Below are positions 9,385-21,268 of a stretch of DNA of 64,000 nucleotides, piece by piece. Position numbers and translations under genes: made by a program. How positions within the stretch are numbered: the first letter of the stretch is position 1; the number at the start of each line of letters is the position of its first letter. The notes beneath the pieces were generated by a model. The model saw only the letters and a list, made by a program, of their open reading frames with translations. It was not told where the DNA came from and did not search any database. The stretch comes from Viridothelium virens. Its lineage: Eukaryota; Ascomycota; Dothideomycetes; Trypetheliales; Trypetheliaceae. The stretch covers positions 124,001 to 188,000 of the forward strand of contig ML991822.1 of assembly GCA_010094025.1 (NCBI GenBank). The letters run 5' to 3'.

Positions 9385-11298
9385 CTAGATATGATTTTGT
9401 GAATTTTCAATATCGTCATCATCTTGATCTTCATTCTGCTGAGGCCCTCCGTGGGTCTGGTCTAAATTCTGTCGTTCTCCATCCGTCTGTTCGTCAGTAT
9501 CATTATTATGCTTCTCTAACCAGCGATCATCATGTTGATTACTGTCGTCTTCAGCCGATGATCCATCATCTTCATCGTATTCATCGAACTGGTCTTCATG
9601 GTGATCTTGACTGCTCTGCTCTTCAGTATCTAAACCTCCCTCGTCATGAAGTCCCTCATTCAACTGAATCACCATTCGCTTAGGGAGACGAGCGATGTAA
9701 TATTGATCGACAAATGCCTGAAAATGTTCATCCGACAATATTCCTTTCGTGAACCCTGGATTATATGAGTCGCGACTAAAAGCAAGGATTTCGAGTTGTT
9801 GTAAAGGTTGTAGAGTTTTGCGGACCATACGATGCTTGATCAACCAAGAGTGATACCACCCGAGTTGTTGGCCAGCGCTGATATGGAGTTTTTGAAGTGA
9901 AGTGATCTGGCTCAGCATCTGCAACGAACACTGAGGAATGTCTTCACAATCCCAGATAAGTGAAAGTGACTTCAAGTGGTGAAGTCTGTTCGTCACTAGC
10001 GGGAGGATACCATTGTTGAGGAAAAGTGGATGCGTCGCCCTGTCCAATTGAAGCTTTGAAATATGAGGGTTCGCTTTTAGGAATTGAATCCCTCCGTCAC
10101 CCTTCTCTAGTGGTTCGTTTGCATCTGAATCTGGTGGCTGCCGCCATATGAAGGCCTGCAACGACGAAATTTCTCCCCTGGTCTTAAAAAATTGAGTCGC
10201 CGCAGATATTTGGTCCGGACTCACATCCAAAATGCGAATTCGGTCCGTGGAGAGTCTAGGTATTAGTGCCATGTAATATCCAGGATCATCAAAGGTGACA
10301 TACGATAGCCGCAACTCGCGTAATCGTGTAAAGCAGGGAACCATGGATGGCGGTAGTCGGAAGCCGGGACCGCGGATCAGTTCGGACCACGAAAGGCGCT
10401 CCAATGTGGAGGCACAGAGGGAAAGTAGACTGTCCTTAGTTGAGCTGGTTTCTGTGTCTTGCATAGACTCGGTGTCGATTGCCCATGATAAAGTGAAATT
10501 GAGAGCGCGTAAGGCAAACCTAGCAATAACCCCACGATGTGTAAGATACTCGTCAAGGTCAACGTCTTCGTCGACCTGAATTTCGTACAGATTCAGATAT
10601 TGTACTGGGGAACAGCAAATTGCACCCAGCACATGGTGCGGTGCTACGACCTTGTCATACCACCGCAAGGTAGTCAGATTCGCAAGTCCAGATTCCAATG
10701 CCAGTGCTATCGCAGTGTGATACGTTTCATAGTAGAACGCTGCCCCCTCTTCTGACCGCTTCAGTGTCTCCTCGCTTCCCAAGGGCTCGGCATTGCTTAC
10801 GTGAACATGATGTCTCGCATATGCATTTGAAGCACTGGTTGCAACCGTGAGACTGCGCACGCACGCACCAATGGAAGGCAATATAGTAAAGCCACGATAT
10901 TTTCTTTCCGTTATTTCCGCGCCTATTGCTCCTAAAACTTGCTCGCTTCGTGGGCTGTAGTCCAGTTTTACCTCGGCGAACAGTCGGGATCGAGCAAGTG
11001 CGCAGTTATCACGGCATGTGAGTGCGAAATCGAACAACGTTGACCAAGGAATGTGTGCTGCGATTGTTCCCAGTAACTCCACGGGTAGCTGCAGGAGCCG
11101 ACAGCTTGAGCCTGAGCGTCTGTTGTCATTGACTCTATCGAGCGATAGAGGGTTTATCCACTCATGTTCTTCTTTTTGGCACTCATCCTTGCCTACAGTT
11201 AGCATAGACATACTTAAGTCGAGCATCGCAGTACGGCGACTTCGCGGTATTCCTAAAGCCATCTTCAGCACTTTGATCGCGGCCAGTGAAATCTGCAC
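9385..11298 (-). CDS. F-box-type protein with acidic C-terminal tail
   Basis: Single-exon frame of 637 residues. Near residues 68-100 it has LQLPVELLGTIAAHIP followed by STLFDFALTCRDN, the usual fungal F-box pattern. The middle contains repeated leucine-rich stretches (LRELRLSYVTF, LKSLSLIWDCED, LQKLHISAGQQ) that suggest degenerate leucine-rich repeats. The last 80 residues are very rich in Asp, Glu, Gln and Asn. F-box proteins link substrates to SCF ubiquitin ligases (family knowledge); the substrate here is unknown. The first Met at 11298 is used; a later Met (MSMLTVGKD, about residue 30) is also possible. The gene has no obvious functional partner next to it. Confidence 0.75.
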   Translation of the reverse strand: MQISLAAIKVLKMALGIPRSRRTAMLDLSMSMLTVGKDECQKEEHEWINPLSLDRVNDNRRSGSSCRLLQLPVELLGTIAAHIPWSTLFDFALTCRDNCALARSRLFAEVKLDYSPRSEQVLGAIGAEITERKYRGFTILPSIGACVRSLTVATSASNAYARHHVHVSNAEPLGSEETLKRSEEGAAFYYETYHTAIALALESGLANLTTLRWYDKVVAPHHVLGAICCSPVQYLNLYEIQVDEDVDLDEYLTHRGVIARFALRALNFTLSWAIDTESMQDTETSSTKDSLLSLCASTLERLSWSELIRGPGFRLPPSMVPCFTRLRELRLSYVTFDDPGYYMALIPRLSTDRIRILDVSPDQISAATQFFKTRGEISSLQAFIWRQPPDSDANEPLEKGDGGIQFLKANPHISKLQLDRATHPLFLNNGILPLVTNRLHHLKSLSLIWDCEDIPQCSLQMLSQITSLQKLHISAGQQLGWYHSWLIKHRMVRKTLQPLQQLEILAFSRDSYNPGFTKGILSDEHFQAFVDQYYIARLPKRMVIQLNEGLHDEGGLDTEEQSSQDHHEDQFDEYDEDDGSSAEDDSNQHDDRWLEKHNNDTDEQTDGERQNLDQTHGGPQQNEDQDDDDIENSQNHI

Positions 11299-12267
11299 TG
11301 GAGTGAATAGGCCCTCTCATGGACCAATCGAAGTTTGGGATTGATGACGATAATGATTTGTGGAAGCTTGTAGATTTAGCTGACGAATATTGAAGGCGGA
11401 ATAAGGCCTGAGCACATCGTGTATACTAAAAGGGTCGATTCGTGTTGCCGAGGTCACCTGGAATGAGCATTCCATGGAGGCTGCGTGCGTATGTTTGCAT
11501 TCAACGATCGTAAAGACAGCGCTTACTTTACATCATGCTTCGCATTCAGCAAGGAGCGGAGTCCTAAAAAGCGAAAGTATGTTTCGCGGGCTGTAAAGGC
11601 ATCGACATTCCTGGCGTACGATACTCCATGGTGTGGTATTTCAATGCGAAAGAGCAAGCTCAAGGTACACATTAGGAATTCCATCAAGCAGAGATCTCAA
11701 TATTGCAGATTCACTTCTAGAGTGCGCTTTCATCTTAAGCTCACTTGAAAATTAAAGGAACGACTGACAGTGGATTGTCTCTACGTTCCTAGGTTGAGCA
11801 GATGAGGTGGCTATATGCGCTAGTACATACGTGGTATAGGTAAAATAATTAGTCCCATTTACGGGACTGCGTCCCGTCCGGGTACTCTTGGTCTTGCAAA
11901 GGCACAAGAGGCTGTATCTCAGCATGAAGTATGGGGTACTCTGTACTTCTTCTTGTTTCAATGGACACGCACGTCTCATCTTGAAGGAGCAGACGACAAA
12001 AATTGCTTTCGGCTGACAGGATCAGTGCGTGGTGAACCATTGAATACATGACGAACCAGCTCACGGCGAAGGCCAAAGAAGTCTCAAAGGGAGTTTGCCC
12101 AGACGAATTCCAGGAAATAGTCTTAGAGTTCCAGCTTTTCGTAGCGATACTTTCGTAACATTCGATTCTAGAAACCCTTCGATAATTGAAAGGAAGCTCT
12201 AATATATCAGTTATCTATCATTCAAGCGCATTGGTTATCCAAGTCAGTACCACCTCCCAGTACCATC
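11299..12267. other. Intergenic, no gene recognised
   Basis: Lies between the 5' end of the F-box gene and the 3' end of the urea transporter. Open frames at 11485-11748 (plus) and 11752-12076 (minus) show no motif or splice sites that I can support. Confidence 0.45.
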
Positions 12268-14488
12268 TCACCTCCAACGTTTCATCTCCTTCGCCATTCC
12301 GCAGACCGCACGAGCAATCTCCTGCCGTCCGTCGTAAATCGGGTAGACGATGACAGCAAAGATGGCGGCGAAATGCCAGATGATCGCCATGGTGATCCAG
12401 CCGCCGAAAAAGCTCTTTGTGAATATCCAGTCCCGGTATAGAGGCAAGGGCCAAAGGACGATGGTGATCAAGACATTGACAACGAAGTAGATGCAGGCAA
12501 TTTTGAACCACTTCTTGATGTGTCTGATCGTCTCTTCGTCAAAGGGGTGAACCACATCATCGAGAGGGATTTGTGCATTTGACTGGGTGCGTGGTGGACT
12601 TGGTGTCGGGCTAATCTTCTCTCCACTTGTGAGGTAGGCTTCTTTCTCGGAAACGTTCCCCGTTCTAAGTGTCTCACTTATGGCTTCGCTACTGGGCGCT
12701 TTGGACTGTAGAGAACTGTTCGATTGACTCTCATCTTCAATAAGGTCGATTCTTAAAAGCTCGCGCCAGTCGAATCGGCTCGGCCAAACCAGTGAAATGA
12801 TAACAGAATAGACCGCTGGAGAGAAGAACGACACGACGGACCCGTACAAACCGGGCACTTGATCCTGTGTGGTTTGAATATTGATGGCACCAGACCAGTA
12901 CCACGATAGGGAGAGCCAGGTTGCAAGGCCTGAAAAGAGCCCAAGAATGGCACCTAGAATAGCCCCCAACTTCGTTTGTCTAGACCAGAGGAGCGTCAAG
13001 ATTAGGGGCAGGATGCCGGGACAAGAAATAATGGGTCGGAAGTAAGTAGACCAGTTGTTCGTTGCACCAGCATACTCAAGCATGATGGCAAACCCGGCCA
13101 TAAAGCAACCATGGAAGAAAACGCCCCAATGGCTTACCTGAAGGGTCCTGCGGTCGGACGCACGTGGGTTGATGTAGGTGCGGAAAAAGTCGAGAGAGAT
13201 GATACTGCTAACAGCAATCATTGACGAAGACACCGTGCTGGTGATGGCCATGAAGATGAGTACGAGCAGACCATTGGTGGCACCTTTGCCAAGCAGAGAC
13301 CTCAGCACGTATGGCATTACGAGACCGGAGTTGACCTGAGTAGTTGTCAGAGTATTGGGATAGTCGAACCAGATGGGAGTCTTTTCGATTGCTCGAGCGC
13401 TTAGACCGATGATGGTTCCCGTGCACCAGGGTATGGCAAGGATGACAACAGACACAAGTCCATAGGCTGGAACTGTCGAGTGCACTTCGGAAGCGAAAGA
13501 TTTCTGCCAGAAGGCCGTATCCATTAGCACAAGTGCAAGGTTGCCGAATTTCAGCACAAGACCGAAAAGGACCGCTGTACAAAACATGAGTCTCTATCTT
13601 GACGTAACGCGACGAATTTGCCTTACAGCTCTTGGACTTCATCGTCAAAAGCGAGCCTTCGTAATTGCCAGGAATATAATCATTTGTGGCTTTGACTCTC
13701 TCGTACAAGCCCGAAAAGCCTCCGATGTGCTCATTTGTCAAGACGGCGAGCGAAAAATATATCAAGAGGATTAGGGCGACTGTGGTATGCAGAAAGTCGG
13801 TCAAGAATGTGGCTTTGAGTCCACCCACAGCCGTATAGGTGACGACTTGAAAGGTACAAGAGTCAGCGCGTTGGTCCTCCATGAGTCTTTCACTGACTTA
13901 CCTCCAGCCGGAATCAGGATACATGCAGCAATGACATGCATTCCAGTCATCCCAGTCACTAGCTGAGCGCCCGCGAGAATCATGCTCCCGCAGCCGAAAA
14001 TGTTGTTGGCCAGGTTCAGCAGGATAAACAACCAGTGTGCATATCTTCCATATCTCATTTTTATGATCTCCAGCGAGGTATGTGCGTAAGGTATTCGTAG
14101 CTTTGCCACAATGCCGAGCATGGCCATGAGGGCAATCTGGAAGGATAGTCCAGTCGCCCACCAGATTGGCAGAGCGATTCCCCATTTGTAGGCGTAGGCG
14201 GCTGAAAAGACACTTTCATTAATCCACATCCTAGACCGACCCATTATGGTTAATAGGTATCCTTTATGTTGCTGTTATCCGGACTCACCAACTTGAGAAC
14301 ACGGCTGACGCTGTCAACCCAGTGCCGACGGAGCGATTGGCGACCATGAACATCTCCGACTGATCGCTGTCCTCGGAAAGGTACAACTTCTGTATGCGGA
14401 CTGCACCCAGAATAATAAGGCAGAACAACACGGAAAGTCCAATGATGATGCCATAGCCGTCGGCCTGAGTGAGAAGTTCCACAGCCAT
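12268..14488 (-). CDS. DUR3: Urea active transporter, DUR3-type sodium:solute symporter family
   Basis: Four exons on the minus strand: 14488-14289, 14230-13902, 13845-13627 and 13574-12268, with introns of 58, 56 and 52 nt and total length for 684 residues, close to the family's usual length. Joined exons reproduce DUR3 landmarks: ANRSVGTGLTASAVFSSW then MWINESVFSAAYAYKWG, LRIPYAHTSLEIIKMRYG, TYTAVGGLKATFLTDFLHT, GSLLTMKSKS and VLMDTAFWQKS. The protein is polytopic (about 15 membrane segments expected). It has a long hydrophilic loop near residues 520-590 before the last two segments. Role: plasma-membrane uptake of urea, possibly polyamines, for nitrogen supply. The ATG at 14488 was chosen because the DUR3 homologous part starts at once; an in-frame ATG at 14536 would add 16 residues. 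Substrate is inferred from family. Confidence 0.9.
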
Positions 14489-17027
14489 CTTGGAATTCGA
14501 GCAGTCGTGACAGCTAAAGCGTGAGACGCGAGGCACAATGCTGTGATGGAGTCCATTGTCGGAGCATATATATCATCATTCTGTGCATCCACAGTTGACG
14601 TTGATGTGCAGATAGGCGCACATGGCATTATCAATCTTAGCGTTGACGATCATTACCCATGCCTCTTGGGTTGAAAAGTCGGCAAGGCTAGACTTCTGAT
14701 TGCTGAAGGTAAACATATTTCATTCGCTGAGATATCATGGTGGAACGAAAATCCCATGCCGACGTGGTGGAGTAGCGTATTGCGTTATGCAGCTCTGGCA
14801 GCACGCGAGACGTGACAAGGGTGTGAGATCGCACCATCGCAATCGCAGCTTTGCAATGCAGAATTACCATCAATAGTTCTTGCGGCGTGACTTTTCTGCA
14901 GGAATTGAGAACACTTCGAGCTTCCAAATCTGGCTTCGATCTTGCAGTCGCCAGATTTCCTTGGTACACTGACCTCTTGAAGTGTTAAACTCTTTTATGG
15001 TCTCACTGGTCTATCCCTGAGGTATCCATCCAGCCCAGCTGGTTTGCCGGTGATCTCCCGATGAGCTCTGTCCCATGCTGTCGCTCCTATGAAAGGAAAT
15101 TCTGTAGTTGTAGCTGTTGCTCAATCAAAGGATGGTGAAGCGCCGAGACATTTTGCATGATCCTTTTCGGAGCGAACAGTAGAGCAATCATACACTAGGT
15201 GCAAAAAGGTATGCCTACTCCGTACTCTCAAGCTATCTATCATTTTTAAGAGACTCGCAACGGAAAACTCAAGCATGTAGAGGCCAGTTCTAGACTGCGA
15301 AGGCCAGATTTCGTAGTTCAGACTAGGCAGGTGTTGCCGGGTCCCAGTTTTAAGATCTTCTTCAGACACTGTCACAGCTCGCTCAGGCCACAAGAGATTG
15401 GTCCAAGATTGTGTACACAGCCATAGCTCGGGATGGCTTCTCATCGCTCCAGTCCAGGAAAATGTCGTTCAGACTTGTACATGCAGACGGAATCTAGTGA
15501 TTGAAACTAGCGCGTGTCAGTAACATGACACTTTCGTCAGCGAGGTATCGATGTCGCAATAAGCGGAGAACCGCGCCGTGCGATAGGCTCGAGTGGACAA
15601 TGGCATCCGCTCGCATCAAGAATCCAAGTACGGAATCCTCAGACCGGGCCTTGCTAGGAGACGCACCGGAGAAGGAGTTGAAAGGCAGCCATCAAGTCTA
15701 AACCCAGGAGGACACATGAAGTCTGGTGAGTAATTGGGCTTGACCGGTCGCAAAACAATTATGAATATTTGGCGGCGCCATAAGCTGGCTCGAGACCTGT
15801 CGACAGTGAAGACAAGCTTCCTCGTAGGCACGAGGACGAGTGCGCCTTGCGTTTCAACATCCGAGTAAGGCTCATTTATGGACATTGGCGAAATTCGCAG
15901 ACATGCTTATCTCAGCTAGAATTGAAACAGGATCGAAGCGATGACGATGAGACTGAAGTAGGTAATAGCATACGTTTCGAAACAATGGCGAGCTGGCGCG
16001 TTGAGCATTAAAACACGGGCGCAGTCTCCATCGATCGATGGTTCAAATGTGATGCATGGCGGAAAAGTCTGTTGCGCGGACAACAGCGAGATCAACAATC
16101 GCCGTTATTATCGATAAGTGTCAAGGACGAGGACGGCAAGACCGCTAGCGAGTTGCAATCTGCGAGTTGCACGCCTTGGATCCCTCGGCCGATTCTCCGT
16201 TACCTTAGGCTCTGAGTGCATCATGGCACGCATTGATCCTTCAAAATGCATCGTGATCTCCACAACTTGCCCCAATCCTCTGTCTCATACCCGCGATCGG
16301 AGAATTTTGTAGAAATCGGGACGAACCAACTGACGGCGGAAGCTAGCTGTGTTGGGCAATTGAGAAACGTGCGGATAGGACTGAGGACTCCTTTACTCGT
16401 CAGGGTCTTTGCGGGACAGACTCGGCTCGATGATTATTTTTGGCGTGAGGCGCAGACTATGGGTGTATGCTGTGCTTAGAGGGACTTGAGATCGAAATAT
16501 TCAGGTGGAAATGTATCTTTTCGGCAAAGTCTGATTCTGGTTTACACGCCAGACCGAATTCAGTATTTCGACTTTGCATTGCAATGTTTCGTAATAGAAA
16601 AGTGAAGCATCAAGTGGTAAGCAGTACATGAGCATAGCTTTTCTCGCAATTCGTGGTTTTCAAAAAATCGTAGTAATACAAAAGCTCAATAACAGCATGA
16701 GTGCACCCATAAAACTCGTACAGAGATAAATCAGCAACCTTTCCCAACCAATCCACTTTTCCTAAAACACCATGCAGTGCGCTGGACAATTACCACCTTC
16801 ATCCCCTCCAACCCCGAACTCAAATACCCAGAGGGTTGCCCCAGTGAAGCCTGGTTTGATATGGTATGTCCTAAGGTCTTCGCCCATAAGTCTTGGTGTT
16901 CATCCTCATGGGACAAGAAAACCTCCGGTCTGTAAGGTCTATCGGTAGTTCTGTTAGGTTGCAACGCATGCAAAAAATCGCTCAAAACTCCATAACGAAT
17001 TCAGCGTCCCCGTACTACGTTTTTCCT
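14489..17027. other. Long intergenic region
   Basis: 2.5 kb with only short, motif-free frames on both strands. The first 150-300 bp should hold the urea transporter promoter. I see no RNA gene, repeat array or transposon remnant. Confidence 0.45.
14610..14633 (-). promoter_or_regulatory. Two HGATAR (GATA factor) sites upstream of the urea transporter
   Basis: AGATAG at 14610-14615 and TTATCA (TGATAA on the gene strand) at 14628-14633 lie 122-145 bp upstream of the start codon. Paired HGATAR sites are targets of AreA/NIT2 nitrogen regulators. Such hexamers occur often by chance, so this is suggestive only. Confidence 0.3.
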
Positions 17028-17519
17028 TCAACGACCGAATCTTTCCTTTTCAGACTCGCTTGACTGTTGCGAAGAGCTCCTTGTTCCGTCTAGGCTTGCC
17101 GTTCCACCACTTCGGTGGTTTAGAGATGCAAAACCAGAAGTCATGGCGGAATACGAAGCCGAGTTGGGTGTCGTCGAGCCAGGTGTCACTAAGCTGGGCG
17201 TCATCGGAGAGCTGTTGGACCTATGCCGAGAGAGTGTGATAGGTGATTCATTCACCGAGGATGCAGAAGACGTGGTTGATGAGACTGAAGGTCGATGGGA
17301 GGAGGGATTGCTGTTCGGCTCGGGTCTCTGATCAAGGTGGAGAGCAGTACATGAAGAGCAGAAACTGCTCGTTGCGTTTGTTCGTCCTCGGCATCCACGC
17401 GAATGGTTCACACAGTCGAAGCATTCCACGTGGAGAGGTAACATGATAGTTACGTCGGAGGCAAACATTTGAGCGAGGTAAGAAGCTGTCGAGGTTGCAG
17501 CTCCGTGTCGTTGACGCAT
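17028..17519 (-). CDS. Small serine-rich protein with N-terminal cysteine cluster, unknown function
   Basis: 163 residues, no intron. I do not recognise a family. Residues about 34-62 contain ECFDCVN, RGCRGR and FCSSC, five cysteines that could bind metal. Residues 65-155 are almost wholly Ser, Thr, Pro and Asn and surely disordered. No signal peptide or membrane segment is evident. It stands alone in a gene-poor stretch. Codon use looks coding rather than random, but without a homologue the call is tentative. Confidence 0.42.
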   Translation of the reverse strand: MRQRHGAATSTASYLAQMFASDVTIMLPLHVECFDCVNHSRGCRGRTNATSSFCSSCTALHLDQRPEPNSNPSSHRPSVSSTTSSASSVNESPITLSRHRSNSSPMTPSLVTPGSTTPNSASYSAMTSGFASLNHRSGGTASLDGTRSSSQQSSESEKERFGR

Positions 17520-19579
17520 TTTAGTAATTTTGAGGTGACAAAGAGCGTGTATCGAGATTTTTCGTCTGTAAATTTGACGATGGACTGTTCGTCTCTGAGT
17601 TTGGGGGCTTTTTAGTCTTGGGAAGAAGAGGCACGGTCAAGTCCACGGTCAAGTTCCAGTGGCTTGAAGACGACAATCCGATTGCGAGATGAAATGATTA
17701 TATGAGACGAGACAGGATCTACCTGGTGGCCTGGATCGAAGGACACACAGCAATCGTTTCTGGAGAACGACGATGGGTAAACACGACAGGTGGAAGGGGC
17801 GATGGGGGTTAAGAGCCATTAATGCAAGCAAGATGAAACACGTTACCAAGAAAACGATCTTACGATTGCAACCTGATTTAGGCTTCTGGCCTTGGAGTGC
17901 AAGACTTGACAATTGTTAGCAACCAACACGTTACGCCGAGCCTGAGTTTTGCGCCCCGTGCACGAGTGGACAGGTGTTGCGGCAGGGTCTTGGGGGATCA
18001 TTTGGTCTTCGATGCCCGATCATTGGGAGACTGATCATCATGCTCATCGGTACTGGACCGATCGAAAGACGGGAGATGAACATTTTGCAACTGGGGTAAT
18101 CAGGGCGGCGATAAAACTGATTACGTATGTGCCTCTGAGATGCACGGAGTTGACGTCTCTGGCCAGAGTGGGAGTGGAAGAGCACGCGAGATCCCTGCAT
18201 GCGATCGCCGGCCGGGAATGGCCCGAGCGGCTGCTAAAACAGTTTTCGGGATTCGTTACAGATGAAAATGCCATCGAAAGTCGGCCGAACTAATTAAGTA
18301 TTTTAGGTATCTATACATCTACCTACTCATCCTGCTTTCTTTTCATCGGTGGGTAGAAACCTCTTTGCGTGTATTATAGCAAGTAAAGGCAGCCCAACGT
18401 TGCTACAGGAGCTCTAGCAATTAACATACCCCTATCTAACTTCGATTTCGATTAGGCCTTGAAATCGCTATTGCTTTACTTTCATTGGATGATGCCATTT
18501 ACCGCCAAATTTGACGCGTCCTTGCATAGAGAGTCTGGCAGTGGATGAGAAGAGTCCACTTCGGCACTTGCGATTGCGTCATGGCTAAACCTTCATGCAT
18601 GCCCTCGTCATATGTTCGACTCGCGTCCGTTCAAATGGTAAAAGAATAGACTTCTAAGATAGCCGCGGGCCCCTTATCGAGATAGTCGTCCGGCCTATCT
18701 GATTGCGCTTCTTCCTAGAAGCATCGGTGCATCTCCAACTGGGATCGATCAAGATCTTGGGAAGGATGAGGGCAATGGACCAATGACTGAAAGCTCAGCA
18801 GGCGCTTAGTGAAGAAGATGACAATATTTCGGAACCCACAACAAATTCGATCTGGTAAGCTTTGAAACCCTGGCAAGCTTGGCTGTGATGCACATTCAAG
18901 GTCTTCCAGAATCGATTCACGGCGTCTAGGTAGATACGCAGGAGAGGATTCCAGAATAACTGTGGTTCGGCCAAATGGTTCCAAATTTTCGTACATGCAC
19001 TCCACCACCACGACGGGATTCCCCTAGGTGACTAAGCACAAATCTGTGCATACCGTTAAAAATGTCCATATTTCAATGCCGCAGATAAGTCAGATTTGTC
19101 TCTAACGTCCGCGGACACAGATCTTGAAGGGCCTGAGCCTAAAGAAGGGAAGAGAACATTAGTAGAAGTGAACGGGAAAAAAATAAATTGGAATCCAAAT
19201 TATGCATGATATACTTAGAAGACCTGTAACTGTGAGATCACTACAAGGGAAGGTAAAACCCTTCATGGCTATAGCTAGGGACTGGCATCTTGGAGTGAAA
19301 AAGCAATATCAAGATAATTGTCATAATCATTGGATAATATCGCACAATATATAAATTGTAGTGAGTAAGATATCTAGACAGGCATCAACTTCAGCTTTCC
19401 ATTCCCAAGGCCATTCATCACTGTAATCTCAGGCAGTCGAAATGTTGCCCGTAGACACAGCTGAATGGGAAAACTGGAATGTCCCAGTATCTGACCTCCA
19501 AACCAGGCCCCAGCTTCTCAGTTCTAGGGCCTCAGCAATCCTCTACGTCTCCTTATTCTCCTTCACCCTTTCCATTGCT
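17520..19579. other. Long intergenic region
   Basis: Only short frames without motifs (for example 17949-18293 plus, 18715-19011 minus). The stretch around 19,150-19,380 is AT-rich. Confidence 0.45.
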
Positions 19580-20128
19580 CTACACATCATACGCCTTGGC
19601 GCTCCTCCTCGCCCTGTGGATTTGGCTTGCCGCCACTGCAATCGTAATGAGAAACAGCAGCATCTCCGCCAAATCCACCCAGACCGCATTTTTCATCTCG
19701 ATGATGCCCTTGTCCCCCTCCGGCTTCTCCTTTCCGTACATAACCCCAAAGATACCCGTCACAATCACCCAGTTTAGGGCCATGAAAGCATCCCAGATGA
19801 GCAGGAACACAATGTGGATCGGGATGCTCATGCGCGCGAACCGGTTCAGTAGCGTGATGATGATGAGGACCAAAGCAGTGAGACCTGTCGCTGCGCCCAC
19901 GAGGGTGGCGTACATCCAACGGGGGTCATAGTATTTGTGTTGGTTGTGTGCGTGGACGAGGTAGGGGGAGTAGATTCCGATGACAGCGAGGGCGAGACAG
20001 AACTGCACGAATCGGATGAAGGCGGCGTACAGTTTGTAGAGCTTGTCTGAGGAGGAGCCAGGTTGGCTGCCGGAGTAGCTGGCTGTGTCGGCGGAAGTTT
20101 TGCCGGAGCGTTTACCAAAACCGAACAT
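19580..20128 (-). CDS. MARVEL-type four-helix membrane protein
   Basis: 182 residues in one exon. Four hydrophobic segments are visible: about 36-56 (FIRFVQFCLALAVIGIYSP), 76-98 (TLVGAATGLTALVLIIITLL), 104-128 (IPIHIVFLLIWDAFMALNWV) and 146-168 (VDLAEMLLFLITIAVAA). The cytosolic N-terminus is rich in Ser, Gly and Lys. The arrangement fits fungal MARVEL-domain proteins, which reside in plasma or vesicle membranes and are thought to affect membrane apposition. The exact partner is unknown. A long 5' region with no competing gene lies upstream. Confidence 0.75.
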   Translation of the reverse strand: MFGFGKRSGKTSADTASYSGSQPGSSSDKLYKLYAAFIRFVQFCLALAVIGIYSPYLVHAHNQHKYYDPRWMYATLVGAATGLTALVLIIITLLNRFARMSIPIHIVFLLIWDAFMALNWVIVTGIFGVMYGKEKPEGDKGIIEMKNAVWVDLAEMLLFLITIAVAASQIHRARRSAKAYDV

Positions 20129-21268
20129 GGTGAAGGATGATGATGATGACTTGTAGTTGTAGAGTATGAGTCTTTTTCGTGGTTGGATTGGAAGGGTCGA
20201 TCAAGTCCGGCTAAATCGAAATATACTGAAGCTCTGGAACGAGAGTATTTGGTCGGTATGGGCTTGGTAAACTGAACGATCAACGTTGAGGCGACTTTGG
20301 AGAGGGAGAGCAGAAATCTCGAGCTCTGATTGGGAATGCGTGGTATAAACGCAGTTCGAGGTGAGCTATGGTATGACTTTTGCAATGCTCGCGGAAGACA
20401 ATGATAAGACAATGGTGAGTCTTGCGGCCTTCTCTTTCAAGGTTCAATAAGACAAGGGCAGCAGACAATGGACAATGAACAATGGGAACAATCAAGGCCG
20501 TGAATGATTATGCTATTAGAGAGCGGCAGAGCTCCTGGCTCGACACAAAGCAAAGCGCAGATAAGGAAAGTGGAGTATATGCACAAGGTGGGGAAGGTAG
20601 GAACGACGATTGCAAACAATAGAAACTTCTCAATGACCGAGCAGGTGCCTGTAGCGGGTACTGAGTGTCATATATGCTTCCATCAGAGCTTGGGCGTGTG
20701 ATTCGGAGGATTAGATGGGTCTGTGTCGGTGGGAGAGGTTCGAGTCGTTCGTCCAACCAATTTCCTGCTTGGACCCTGAAACCTCTTGACGTGTGGTGAC
20801 GCATTAGCGCCAGGGGCCATCGTTGTTTGGCTGCGGGGGTATCCGTAGCCCAGTGATTGGCTATCATTGTTTGACCCCATCCACCCAGACAAAGGGCGAC
20901 AAAAATATCTCCATACGATACCACTTTGTTTGCGCGGAGCTCAGACACTGTAGAACCGGGGCGCGGCCTGCGACGCGATACCGTCCAGGTCGCGTGACGT
21001 TGGAGAGCGACTCTGTTTCATGTGACTACAAGCGTTGATTGGTAAGGTACACTTCCGTTGAATGTAGTGAACATGCCTTCACTGAAATAGCGGTATAACA
21101 TCGGCTGAGCTCTGGAAATATACAAGACTCCTCCATGCCATGAACACCATTATGCCATATTTCGGAGCTGACTTCGACGGCGCCGGCTCGCGGCGAAACC
21201 CTTCCACGCCATACAAGCTACAATCCGCCGAACGCCCAGATCCAGATGCAAACTCCCAAACCCGACAA
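20129..21268. other. Intergenic, no gene recognised
   Basis: Separates the start of the MARVEL gene from the 3' end of the TBC gene. The many short minus-strand frames (20280-20948) have no motif and are taken as chance. Confidence 0.45.
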
